A stretch of 13,777 bases of DNA from Bacillota bacterium (lineage in GTDB: Bacteria > Bacillota > Clostridia > Christensenellales > Aristaeellaceae): assembly GCA_009787135.1 (NCBI GenBank), contig WRGP01000216.1, positions 1 through 13,777 of the forward strand, in the 5' to 3' direction. The position numbers and the translations under genes are program-made. Below, piece after piece: positions 1 through 7,018 of the stretch. The first letter of the stretch is position 1. The number at the start of each line of letters is the position of its first letter. The notes below the pieces were generated by a model. The model did no database searches. It saw only the letters and a program-made list of their open reading frames with translations, and was not told the DNA's origin.

Positions 1-147
1 TCAAGTGCTTTTTTCCATTCCTCAGTAAAAAAATAAGTCTACACAAGGCTTTTTTGTCCTCCTGCTCTATACAACTGTCAAAGACCCGAGATACGTAAAA
101 ATGCGCGAGTTGGCTTATTTCCGAATTGAAGGCGGTTTATCACCTGC
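1..147. other. Left-edge intergenic sequence
   Basis: No convincing gene is seen. On the minus strand an AGGAGG motif (58-63) lies 11 nt before a TTG codon at 44-46. The frame from that TTG stays open to the left edge, so a leftward gene could begin here, but only about 15 codons are visible and none are recognisable. Otherwise the stretch is A/T-rich and fits an upstream control region for the rightward transporter operon. Confidence 0.3.
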
Positions 148-176
148 TTGACAAAAAGATTCCGCTCGTTTATAGT
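148..176 (+). promoter_or_regulatory. Sigma-A type promoter of the ABC importer operon
   Basis: A consensus TTGACA (148-153) is separated by exactly 17 bp from TATAGT (171-176). Transcription would begin near 183, leaving a leader of about 35 nt before the ATG at 218. A second TTGACA-like hexamer (182-187) and TATACT (193-198) follow but are too close to each other to form a promoter together. No operator palindrome was recognised. Confidence 0.8.
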
Positions 177-217
177 ACAAATTGACAAATAGTATACTTT
201 GTGTAGGAGGAACAGTC

Positions 218-1435
218 ATGAAGAAATTCTTATCGGTGCTCATGGTGCTCATGCTGGCCGCGGTGCCCGCCTTCGCCTCGGCGGTGACGCTGACGATGGG
301 GTCGTGGCGCGCAGACGATGTCGCGCAGATGAACGACCTGCTGGCGGTATATAAAGAAAAGACCGGCGTGGAGATTATTTTTCAGCCCATCAACCCGCCG
401 GAGTACAACGCCACGCTGCGCACGCAGCTGGACGGCGGCATCGGGCCTGACCTGATGTACGCGCGCTCCTATGCCACCGGGCGTGACCTGTACGCGGCCG
501 GGTACTTTATAGACTGTACCGATGTGCCGGGCCTCAAAGACAATTTTACCGCCTCCAGCCTTGAGCCATGGCAGAACGAGGATGGCTCCATGTTCGCCGT
601 GCCCTTTGCCGCGGTATCGCATGTGGTCTATTACAATATGGACCTGTTTGCCGCCAATGGGCTGGAAGTGCCCGCCACCTGGGAAGAGTTCATCGCGGTG
701 TGCGAGGCGCTCAAGGCCGCCGGCATCACCCCGCTGGCCAACGGCGTTAAGGACGAATGGGATATTTTGGAGTGCTTTTTCCTTGGCATGCTGCCAAACT
801 ATGTTGGCGGGGCCGCGGAACGCGCCAAGTATGAATCGGGTGAAAAGGCGCTGAACGACGAGGCGTTCGTCGCCGCGTATACGGACTTTGCCTCCATCGC
901 GCCGTACTTGGACGCGAACTTCTCCACCGTGGACTATAACGACAGCCAGATGAACTTTGCCCTGGGCCGGGCCGCTATGTTCATGGACGGCTCATGGACC
1001 TGCGGCACCTATGGAGACGTTGGCTTTGAATGGGGCGTCTTTGCGCTTCCGGCCCGCGAAGGATCGGATACGCGCGTGACCTTCCATCCGGACATGGCCA
1101 TTACGGCCAACACCGCCACGAAATATCCCGAAGAGGCGATGGCGTTCCTTACGTGGCTGTGCTCCGTGGAAGGCGCGACCGAGGCGTCGAAGGTGCTGCC
1201 CGCCGGCTTCTTCCCGATGATCAACGCGGTCATTGAAATCGAAGAGCCGCACGCCAACGCGATTCTGGCGCTGAATGAGGGCAAGGAGACGGACGCCCGC
1301 TTTATCTGGCCGGCGATGATGGATCTGTACGCGCCGATGAACCAAGAGCTTATCAAGCTGCTCAAAGGCGAGGTTACCCCGCGGCAAGCGGCTGACGCGG
1401 TTGCCGCCGTTTGGGCGGAGCTGCAGGCGAAGTAG
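218..1435 (+). CDS. Extracellular solute-binding protein, family 1 (sugar-type ABC importer)
   Basis: This 405-aa protein captures a substrate, probably a sugar or oligosaccharide, outside the membrane and delivers it to the two permeases encoded downstream. The ATG at 218 is chosen because AGGAGG (205-210) sits 7 nt before it and a typical signal peptide follows: MKK, a hydrophobic run, then AFASA with likely cleavage after residue 22. There is no lipobox cysteine, so it is not an obvious lipoprotein, which is unusual for binding proteins of Gram-positive bacteria. The mature part has the family 1 pattern: an early strand (LTMGSWR), a GPDLMYA segment, a VPFAAVSHVVYYNMDLF segment with PATWEEF after it, and a FMDGSWTCG segment near residue 265. 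Length is usual for the family. The ligand cannot be read from the sequence. The transporter role is secure; the sugar preference is inference. Confidence 0.93.
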   Translation: MKKFLSVLMVLMLAAVPAFASAVTLTMGSWRADDVAQMNDLLAVYKEKTGVEIIFQPINPPEYNATLRTQLDGGIGPDLMYARSYATGRDLYAAGYFIDCTDVPGLKDNFTASSLEPWQNEDGSMFAVPFAAVSHVVYYNMDLFAANGLEVPATWEEFIAVCEALKAAGITPLANGVKDEWDILECFFLGMLPNYVGGAAERAKYESGEKALNDEAFVAAYTDFASIAPYLDANFSTVDYNDSQMNFALGRAAMFMDGSWTCGTYGDVGFEWGVFALPAREGSDTRVTFHPDMAITANTATKYPEEAMAFLTWLCSVEGATEASKVLPAGFFPMINAVIEIEEPHANAILALNEGKETDARFIWPAMMDLYAPMNQELIKLLKGEVTPRQAADAVAAVWAELQAK

Positions 1436-1453
1436 GGTAAGAGAGGACGCCAG

Positions 1454-1492
1454 GGGATTCCGCGCGTTTCGGCGCTGCCGCGCCGGAATCCC
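1454..1492 (+). promoter_or_regulatory. Stable intercistronic hairpin A, competing with palindrome B
   Basis: GGGATTCCG (1454-1462) pairs with CGGAATCCC (1484-1492), and CGCG (1463-1466) pairs with CGCG (1479-1482) after a one-base bulge at 1483, leaving a 12-nt loop. The right arm overlaps the left arm of the palindrome at 1485-1514, so the two folds cannot form at once. No U-run follows, so it is not a classical terminator. Protection of the upstream message, or attenuation, is inferred. Confidence 0.6.
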
Positions 1493-1514
1493 GATTGCGC
1501 GCAATCGGGATTCC
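1485..1514. promoter_or_regulatory. Perfect 30-bp palindrome (hairpin B)
   Basis: Positions 1485-1498 and 1501-1514 are exact reverse complements around a central GC. As RNA this gives a 13-bp stem with a CGCG loop. It lies about 50 nt after the binding-protein stop codon and 110 nt before the first permease. The downstream sequence is not U-rich. It could be an mRNA-stabilising or processing stem, a site for a dimeric DNA-binding protein, or part of a dispersed repeat. Confidence 0.7.
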
Positions 1515-1547
1515 ATGTTTATATCCCTCTTGCCGGGAAGCAAAGAA

Positions 1548-1611
1548 GGGGTCCGGGGGTTTAGCCCCTGGCGGGGGTCAAGGGGGCAGTGCCGCCCCCT
1601 TGCGTCCCTTT
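1548..1611 (+). repeat. G-rich hairpin repeat, copy 1
   Basis: A hairpin CAAGGGGGC (1579-1587) / GCCCCCTTG (1594-1602) with a 6-nt loop is followed by GCGTCCCTTT (1602-1611). The core AGGGGGCAG, CGCCCCC and GCGTCCCTTT recurs at 9378-9405, so this is probably a dispersed element. An upstream part (1553-1571) can form a smaller hairpin of CCGGGG with CCCC-T-GG. Four G-runs of four or five (1548, 1555, 1573, 1582) could alternatively form a G-quadruplex in the RNA. The element ends directly before the permease ribosome binding site. Confidence 0.6.
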
Positions 1612-1623
1612 GGAGGAATGCAT

Positions 1624-2562
1624 ATGTCTGAGCTGAGCCGCCGGAGCGTGCTGCGCGGTGGACGGAGCCTTACGCCCGGGGCATTTTATTGGATGCGCTA
1701 TATCGTGCCGGCGCTGGCCGTGTATGTGGTGTTCATGGCCTGGCCGCTGCTGGACTCGATCCGGCTGAGCCTGTATACTGGCAATCACGCAAATCGGTCG
1801 TTCGTGGGCTTTTCCAACTACAGCCGCCTGTTCGCCGGGGGAGAGGTGGCCACCCGCTATTGGAGCGCGCTGAGCCATACCTTTTATTTTTTTGCCCTTC
1901 ATATGTTGATACAGAACGTGCTGGGCATGCTCTTCGCGGTCATGCTGACCAGCCCGACAATGCGCGGCCGGCAGGTTTACCAGGCCGTCATCTTTTTGCC
2001 AACCACGCTGGCTGTGCTCGTGACCGGCTACCTGTGGAAGCTCATCCTCAACCCTGTGTGGAACGGCGAGATCCTCCGTGCCATTGGCCTGGGTTTCTTG
2101 GCAAAGGGATGGCTGGGGGAAGCTTCGTCCGCGCTGACGACCATCTCGCTCGTCTCCTGCTGGCAATGGATGGGCATTCCGACGATGATGTTTGTCGCCG
2201 CGCTGCGCAACATCTCCGACGAGCTGCTGGAGGCCGCTTCCATTGAAGGGGCGAATGCCTGGCATCAATTTGCGCGCGTGAAGCTGCCGCTGATTCTGCC
2301 GGTCGTGGGCATGATCGCCATCCTCACCTTTGTCAACAACTTTAACGCGTTTGATGTGGTCTACGCGATGGAGAACGCAAACGGCGCGCCAAACTACGCC
2401 ACGGACCTGATCGGCACGCTGTTTTACCGGGTGGGCGTGGCGGGGCAGCACCCCGTCGGCATCCCGGACACGGGCCTTGGCGCGGCCATCGCGGCCATTA
2501 CGTTTATCATCCTCGTTTGCGGCGTAGTGCCCACGCTCAGGCTTACGCAAACAAAGGAGTAG
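1624..2562 (+). CDS. Carbohydrate ABC transporter permease 1 (MalF/UgpA type)
   Basis: This 312-aa inner-membrane protein forms half of the translocation channel. Hydrophobic segments lie near residues 25-46, 84-108, 119-141, 172-194, 224-242 and 286-306, six helices as usual for the class. The EAA loop that docks with the ATPase is clear at residues 203-222, starting EAASIEG and ending at KLP. The ATG at 1624 is preferred over an in-frame ATG at 1618 because GGAGG (1612-1616) is 7 nt from the former and only 1 nt from the latter; an earlier in-frame ATG at 1495 lies inside the palindrome and would add low-complexity residues. It is 188 nt after the binding-protein gene and 4 nt before the second permease, so all three belong to one operon, with permease translation possibly set lower by the intervening hairpins. 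Confidence 0.93.
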   Translation: MSELSRRSVLRGGRSLTPGAFYWMRYIVPALAVYVVFMAWPLLDSIRLSLYTGNHANRSFVGFSNYSRLFAGGEVATRYWSALSHTFYFFALHMLIQNVLGMLFAVMLTSPTMRGRQVYQAVIFLPTTLAVLVTGYLWKLILNPVWNGEILRAIGLGFLAKGWLGEASSALTTISLVSCWQWMGIPTMMFVAALRNISDELLEAASIEGANAWHQFARVKLPLILPVVGMIAILTFVNNFNAFDVVYAMENANGAPNYATDLIGTLFYRVGVAGQHPVGIPDTGLGAAIAAITFIILVCGVVPTLRLTQTKE

Positions 2563-2566
2563 CGTT

Positions 2567-3418
2567 ATGACGAAAGAGAAAAAAACGCGTTCCCTGCGCG
2601 TGCAAAACATGCACATCCCCTCGCATGGGGTGCTGGCGCTGTGGTCCCTGCTCGCCCTGTTTCCCATCTGGGTGCTGGTTGTCAACTCGTTGAAAACGCG
2701 GTACACGATCTACAACAACCCCTTTTGGCTGCCGGAGAAGTGGAACTTTGGCAACTACAGGGAGGTGCTTGTCAGCGGCGATTTTCTGAGGTATTTTCAA
2801 AATAGCCTGATCGTTGTGGTGTTGTCCATCGCCCTGGTGTTGCTCTTGGGCAGCCTGGCGGCGTACAGCCTGGCCAACTGGCGCGGCCGCGCTTCAGGCG
2901 CGCTGTATTTTTGGATGATTGCGGGCATGATGCTGCCCATCAAGATCGCGTCCATCAAGCTGCTGGAGATGGTCAAGGGACTGAGCCTCATCAACACGAT
3001 CTGGGCGCTGGTGCCTATCTACGTGGCGATGGGCATCCCTATCGCGGTGTTTGTGCTGACGGAGTTTGTTCGCCAGACCCCCGGTGAGCTGCTGGAGGCG
3101 GGGTTTATTGACGGCGCGGGCCGCTTTCACATCTTCTGGCGCATCGTGCTGCCGCTGCTCCGCCCGGCCATGGCCACGGTGGCGATCTACAATCTGATCC
3201 CGTTCTGGAACGACCTGTGGTTTCCGTTGATTTTCATCAGCGATGAGCGGTCCAAGACGCTGCTGCTGGGGGTGACGCGGCTCTTTGGCCAGTATCAAAC
3301 GGACTGGTCCAAGGTGCTGGCCGTGCTTACGCTGTCGGCTGTGCCTGTGCTGGTTCTCTATTTGGCGATGAGCAAGCAGTTTATTAAGGGGCTGACGGCG
3401 GGGGCGGTGAAGGGGTGA
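2567..3418 (+). CDS. Carbohydrate ABC transporter permease 2 (MalG/UgpE type)
   Basis: This 283-aa protein is the partner permease and completes the channel with the product of the gene 4 nt upstream. Its AAAGGAG ribosome binding site (2554-2560) lies within the last codons of that gene, implying coupled translation. Helices are seen near residues 20-40, 80-103, 112-130, 144-166, 198-220 and 250-267. The EAA loop is at residues 177-196 (EAGFIDG to VLP), typical for the MalG branch. No ATP-binding gene follows, so a shared MsmK/UgpC-type ATPase encoded elsewhere is expected; that is inference from how family 1 sugar importers work in Bacillota. Substrate unknown. Confidence 0.93.
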   Translation: MTKEKKTRSLRVQNMHIPSHGVLALWSLLALFPIWVLVVNSLKTRYTIYNNPFWLPEKWNFGNYREVLVSGDFLRYFQNSLIVVVLSIALVLLLGSLAAYSLANWRGRASGALYFWMIAGMMLPIKIASIKLLEMVKGLSLINTIWALVPIYVAMGIPIAVFVLTEFVRQTPGELLEAGFIDGAGRFHIFWRIVLPLLRPAMATVAIYNLIPFWNDLWFPLIFISDERSKTLLLGVTRLFGQYQTDWSKVLAVLTLSAVPVLVLYLAMSKQFIKGLTAGAVKG

Positions 3419-3486
3419 CGCCGGGGGAACGACGGGGGGTGCTTGATGATACATTTCTGTGCCGCTTCCCCCTTTAAAAAACGGTA

Positions 3487-3515
3487 TTGACAAAAAATAG
3501 CATATACTATAAAGT
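3487..3515 (+). promoter_or_regulatory. Promoter of the small membrane protein gene
   Basis: TTGACA (3487-3492) is followed at 17 bp by TAAAGT (3510-3515), or at 15 bp by TATAAA (3508-3513). The start codon is at 3545, leaving a short leader. A weak inverted repeat GGGGGAA (3423-3429) / TTCCCCC (3466-3472) just upstream, followed by TTTAAAAAA, may help end transcription of the importer operon, but its 36-nt loop makes it a poor terminator. Confidence 0.65.
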
Positions 3516-3544
3516 GTAAATATAGAATATTAGGAGGTTTGAAT

Positions 3545-3748
3545 ATGAAAAAATTTCTAATCGCTCTTGTCGCGGCTATAGTGGTTGGCGTGCTGTTGAC
3601 AGTCTTAGCGAGTATTATTGGCATTGAGATGACAGGCAGGCAATCTGCGGTGTTAGGAGCAAGCGTGGGGGCAAGTGTGTTTTTCGTTATGTACGCGGCA
3701 AATGGGATTGAAGCGATGATAGCCAAAAATAACGACAAAAACCGATAG
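3545..3748 (+). CDS. Small two-helix membrane protein, unknown function
   Basis: A 67-aa protein with two hydrophobic segments: roughly residues 4-27 (starting FLIALVAAIVVG) and 38-57 (VLGASVGASVFFVMYAA), joined by a short polar turn with MTGRQ, and ending in a charged tail with KNNDKNR. The ATG at 3545 is set by AGGAGG (3532-3537) 7 nt upstream; an in-frame TTG at 3539 has no room for a ribosome binding site. The gene has its own promoter and a strong terminator 30 nt after its stop, so it is a separate transcription unit. Base composition is lower in G+C than in the flanking genes. I recognise no family; residues 4-27 could be read as a signal peptide, but no clear cleavage site is visible and the second helix argues for a hairpin in the membrane. 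Confidence 0.75.
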   Translation: MKKFLIALVAAIVVGVLLTVLASIIGIEMTGRQSAVLGASVGASVFFVMYAANGIEAMIAKNNDKNR

Positions 3749-3780
3749 CACGTTCGTATACATCGTATAGAAACCTTATT

Positions 3781-3802
3781 CCGGGCATAGCCCGGTTTTT
3801 TT
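3781..3802 (+). terminator. Rho-independent terminator after the small membrane protein gene
   Basis: CCGGGC (3781-3786), loop ATA, GCCCGG (3790-3795), followed directly by seven T residues (3796-3802). It lies 32 nt after the stop of the 67-aa gene and separates it from the regulator gene downstream. Confidence 0.92.
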
Positions 3803-3826
3803 CTTTCCACAAGAAAATGGAGGAAC

Positions 3827-3873
3827 AAGGAGGATTTTTGTTCATAAGCCACGAACCATACTCCTTTCTGTGA
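3827..3873 (+). other. Possible 11-codon leader reading frame
   Basis: AAGGAGG (3827-3833) stands in front of a TTG (3838) that opens an 11-codon frame reading MFISHEPYSFL and ending at TGA (3871-3873), just before the regulator's own ribosome binding site. Spacing of 4 nt and the TTG start make translation uncertain. An amino-acid sensing leader peptide would suit the amino acid regulator downstream, but no attenuator hairpin is visible. Confidence 0.2.
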
Positions 3874-3890
3874 AGAGGAGGAAGCAAGGT

Positions 3891-4385
3891 ATGTTTGACA
3901 CGCTGGACATGCACATTCTGGAGATCCTTTTTGAGGACGCGCGCATCACGCCCGAGCAGGTGTCCGTGATGACGGGCGCGGACGTTTTGGAAGTGCGGCG
4001 CCGCGTCAAGCGGCTGGAGGACGAGCGCGTGCTCATTAAATACCCCGCGATGATCAACTGGGAGCGCACGGAAAAGGAAATGGTGCAGGCGGTCATTGAG
4101 GTGCGGGTGCAGCCTCAGCGCGACCGGGGGTTTGACGCCGTAGCCGCGCGCATTTACGAGTTTGAGGAGGTCACCAGCTGCTATCTGATGAGCGGCGCGT
4201 ATGATCTGATGGTCATGCTCGAAGCGCCTACCCTCAAGCAGCTCGCGGCGTTTGTGCACGCGAAGCTCTCCACCATAGAGTCCGTCACGGGCACGGCCAC
4301 GCATTTTATTTTGAAAACCTATAAATACGGCGGCGCTGTTTTCGAGGGAAAGGGAACGGACCGGAGGCTGGCGGTGACCCCATGA
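3891..4385 (+). CDS. Lrp/AsnC family transcriptional regulator
   Basis: This 164-aa DNA-binding protein should sense an amino acid and control nearby genes, first of all the aminotransferase it overlaps. Residues 3-50 form the winged helix-turn-helix of the family (LDMHILEIL to RVKRLEDERVLIKY); residues about 65-140 form the RAM ligand-binding domain, with the GAYDLMV segment usual there. The C-terminal 25 residues, after ILKTYKYGG, are a short extension. The ATG at 3891 has GAGGAGG (3875-3881) 9 nt upstream; an in-frame GTG at 3870 would add seven residues (MKRRKQG) but lacks a site at good spacing. The stop codon overlaps the next start as ATGA, indicating coupled translation. The same pairing exists in Bacillus (alaR-alaT, formerly yugG-yugH), which suggests but does not prove control of alanine metabolism. 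Confidence 0.92.
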   Translation: MFDTLDMHILEILFEDARITPEQVSVMTGADVLEVRRRVKRLEDERVLIKYPAMINWERTEKEMVQAVIEVRVQPQRDRGFDAVAARIYEFEEVTSCYLMSGAYDLMVMLEAPTLKQLAAFVHAKLSTIESVTGTATHFILKTYKYGGAVFEGKGTDRRLAVTP

Positions 4386-5563
4386 TGGACTATAGCCGCA
4401 TTGTAAACCAGAGCGTGCGGGCCGTGCCGCCTTCCGGCATCCGGAAATTTTTCGATATCGTGGCTGAAATGCCCGACGCTATTTCGCTGGGCGTGGGGGA
4501 GCCGGACTTTGTCACGCCAGGCCATATCCGCGACGCGGCCATTGATTCCATTGAACAGGGAATGACGCAGTATACTTCCAACTGGGGGCGCATTCAGCTG
4601 CGCGCGCTGATTGCCGAATACCTTCGGGAGCGGTTTGCCCTGCATTATGCCGCCAAAGATGAGGTGCTGGTCACGGTCGGCGGCAGCGAGGGGATTGACT
4701 TGGCGCTGCGCGCGATTGTGTCGCCGGGGGACGAGGTGCTCGTGCCGGATCCGTCCTTTGTGGCATACGCGGCCGGCGTGCGGTTCGCGGGCGGCGTGCC
4801 GGTGCCCATTCCAACCCCCGCGGAGGACGCGTTCCGCCTGAGGCCCGAGGTGCTCCGCGCCGCGATCACCCCCCGCACAAAGGCGGTGATTTTTCCATAC
4901 CCGAACAACCCCACGGGCTCCGTCATGCCCAGAGCCGGGCTGACGGCCATCGCGGAGGTGCTGGCTGACACGGACATTATCGTGCTGTCGGATGAGATTT
5001 ACGCGGAGCTCAGCTATGGCGGCGAGCCGCATGTAAGTATCGCCACCCTGCCCGGCATGCGCGAGCGCACGGTGCTCCTGTCCGGCTTTTCAAAGTCGTT
5101 CGCGATGACGGGCTGGCGCGTGGGATATGCGTGCGGGCCCCGCGAAATCATAGAGATGATGTGCAAAATTCATCAGTATACCATCATGTGCGCGTCCATA
5201 CAAGGGCAGATTGCCGCGGAGCAGGCGCTGTCAAGAGGGCTTGAGAACGATTTTCAGGATATTCAGGCCATGGTGCGCAGCTATGACCGCCGCAGGCGGC
5301 TGATGGTGGATGGGTTCGAGAAAATGGGGCTCCGGTGTTTCGCGCCCCTTGGCGCGTTCTATGTATTTCCCTCCATTGCGATGACGGGCCTTGGCAGCGA
5401 GGCGTTTTGCGAGAAGCTATTATACGCTGAGCAGGTGGCGTGCGTGCCGGGCATGGCCTTTGGCGCGAGCGGTGAAGGGCATATTCGGTGCTGCTATGCC
5501 ACGGCGGTGGATAAGCTGACGGAGGCGCTCAAGCGAATCGAGAGGTTTGTGAAGGGGTTGTAG
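4382..5563 (+). CDS. Class I/II pyridoxal-phosphate aminotransferase
   Basis: This 393-aa cytosolic enzyme moves an amino group between an amino acid and a 2-oxo acid using pyridoxal phosphate. The fold I pattern is complete: GVGEPDF at residues 37-43, TSNWG near 65-69, NNPTG at 175-179, DEIY at 204-207, the cofactor lysine K238 in SGFSKSF, R246 in GWRVGYA, and a conserved C-terminal arginine in GHIRCCYA that should bind the substrate carboxylate. Length is normal. Two adjacent ATG codons (4382, 4385) are possible starts; 4382 overlaps the regulator stop. GGAGG at 4363-4367 is 14 nt away, so translational coupling probably matters more than this site. Substrate is not fixed by the sequence: linkage to an Lrp-type regulator suggests alanine or aspartate/aromatic transamination. 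No terminator is seen after it. Confidence 0.93.
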   Translation: MMDYSRIVNQSVRAVPPSGIRKFFDIVAEMPDAISLGVGEPDFVTPGHIRDAAIDSIEQGMTQYTSNWGRIQLRALIAEYLRERFALHYAAKDEVLVTVGGSEGIDLALRAIVSPGDEVLVPDPSFVAYAAGVRFAGGVPVPIPTPAEDAFRLRPEVLRAAITPRTKAVIFPYPNNPTGSVMPRAGLTAIAEVLADTDIIVLSDEIYAELSYGGEPHVSIATLPGMRERTVLLSGFSKSFAMTGWRVGYACGPREIIEMMCKIHQYTIMCASIQGQIAAEQALSRGLENDFQDIQAMVRSYDRRRRLMVDGFEKMGLRCFAPLGAFYVFPSIAMTGLGSEAFCEKLLYAEQVACVPGMAFGASGEGHIRCCYATAVDKLTEALKRIERFVKGL

Positions 5564-5677
5564 AGGGAAAGGGGATTGGGAACGGGAGGAGTATAGTTAG
5601 CAGCCAACAGGTTAGCCGCAATCCAAATAAAAGGCCATGTACCCGCCACGAATGTAAAAATGATGTGGAGGATTGGT

Positions 5678-6726
5678 ATGAGAAAATTTTTCGGATTTCA
5701 AAGGCAGAAGGCAATAACTCGGTCATTGGTGGCAATCTTAGCCGTATGCGCAACGGTTCTGGCCTGCTGGCCGGCGCAGGCTTATGGGCCGCCCGATGAG
5801 GTTTATAACTCGACTGCTGACCTGCCGGAATCCATAAGGGAGGCGCTTCCAGCGCAGATGACCTATGTGTGGGGTGCGCGCGGAGGAGATACGATTTATG
5901 TGTTGCTCGAAAAAGGTGACGATACCCGGCGCATCTATATCTTCAGCAAGGAGGAGGAGCAGTACAGGCTTGGGTGTGAAAGCGCGCCCCTTCTACGTTT
6001 GCGAAATTCTACAGCGTGGATTGGCTTTAGCGACGGTAACGCACTCTATCTCGGCTATGATGATGGAAGCACGACCTATACATTCATCAGAATGTACGAC
6101 AATACTTGGCAATTAAGCGGTGTACAGGCGAAAGATACATTTCGCGTTGAGGACTTCGGGCTCCATCAGCTGTATACAGATCGCTACATATGCGTGTGGT
6201 CACCAACACCGATCTATCGACCATGGACGCTGCACGGTTACCCGTCACGTTCGCCGAAGCATTCAATAGCATGATCGACACAGATGGGTGGGCGTTCGTG
6301 AAAAGCGATAAGCCAACCGACAGGCTTCATTTGCGCACCGCTCCATCAACCGACGCGGTGTCGATAGGCAGGTATTACAGCGGCACTCCCGTCCAGGTAC
6401 TCGAAGACCAGGGAGAGTGGGCAAAGGTGTCCATCGCCGGCATACAAGGGTATATGATGAAGAAATTCTTGGCCTTTGGACAGGACATGCTCAATGTCGA
6501 GCGGTGGTTCCCAGGCAAGCACCTCACGGAAAAAGCCGCTGAAAAAGGTATCAATGTATATGCCAGCCCCGATACCGCCTCGGCCATAATTGGGATTCTA
6601 CGAGGAGGCGATGGTTTGGCGGAATACATCCTCGCCACGGTAGGGGATGGCTGGTATCACGTTCTGCGTGGTGATGGGTTGAGTGGGTATGTGGAGGCGG
6701 GTCATTTCTGGGATGGGAATGGCTGA
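5678..6726 (+). pseudogene. Secreted SH3-domain protein, split by a frameshift
   Basis: Two overlapping frames together encode one protein of about 350 aa. The first frame starts at ATG 5678 (GGAGGA at 5667-5672, 5 nt spacing) with a signal peptide of MRKFF and a long hydrophobic run ending AQA, and reads to 6274. The second frame carries the rest, from about 6190 to the TGA at 6724-6726. The break lies near 6185-6195: reading DRYI in the first frame and RVVTNTDL in the second restores a smooth protein, consistent with loss of one base. The second part holds two SH3-like repeats, the first with RLHLRTAPS and GYMMKKFL, the second with NVYASPD and GYVEAGHF. Such repeats usually bind cell-wall material. 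Total length and layout resemble the intact gene at 8012-9163. It is either a recent pseudogene or a sequence error; programmed shifting is less likely. Confidence 0.7.
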
Positions 6727-6769
6727 GACATTTGAGTGTCCCCAATGCCCCACAATGCAACTGTCAACC

Positions 6770-7017
6770 ACAACAATAAAATCTGCGCGCGTCGATGGTA
6801 AGATGGGCTACATGATGGCCAGGCACCTCACGCCGCTGGGGGCAACACTTCGGCAGGAGGCATAGGTGGTTCCAATCCAAGCGCCAGCAGAACCCTGTCT
6901 GGCGGCGCAACAAAACAAGCCGTAATTTCGTACGATCCGACCCCGAAGCATCCGTTCAGCAAAGTGGATCTGGACGCCGCTGCCGCATCCATCGTGGCAT
7001 ATTTTCAAGCCGACTAG
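6770..7017 (+). pseudogene. C-terminal remnant of an SH3-repeat protein
   Basis: No start codon or intact gene is present. Frame two at 6779-6842 reads KSARVDGKMGYMMARHLTPLG, the typical end of an SH3 repeat of this kind of secreted clostridial protein. At a run of five G (6838-6842) the sense continues in another frame with a Gly/Ser-rich linker (GGSNPSASRTLSGG), then VISYDPTPKHPFSKVDL and a final AYFQAD before TAG (7015-7017). Without the shift the first frame stops at 6863-6865. The left limit of similarity is unclear; 6727-6770 shows nothing recognisable. The remnant ends one base before a truncated ABC transporter gene begins. Confidence 0.55.
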
Positions 7018-7018
7018 C

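Noticed and set aside
1561..2706. Long minus-strand open frame (381 codons) opposite the first permease gene
   Set aside because: It is rich in His, Arg and Gln with no domain pattern or ribosome binding site, as expected of the complement of a G+C-rich gene; the plus strand has clear permease motifs.
3423..3472. Inverted repeat GGGGGAA / TTCCCCC as terminator of the importer operon
   Set aside because: Only 7 bp with a 36-nt loop, followed by a short TTT and A-run; too weak to call as a separate terminator.
2894..3493. Minus-strand open frame of about 200 codons opposite the second permease
   Set aside because: Composition (Arg, His, Gln runs) and lack of any motif mark it as a shadow of the permease gene.
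5678..6726. Programmed ribosomal frameshift joining the two SH3 gene halves
   Set aside because: No slippery X-XXY-YYZ heptamer or Shine-Dalgarno-like stimulator was seen near 6185-6195, and nearby genes are clearly decaying.
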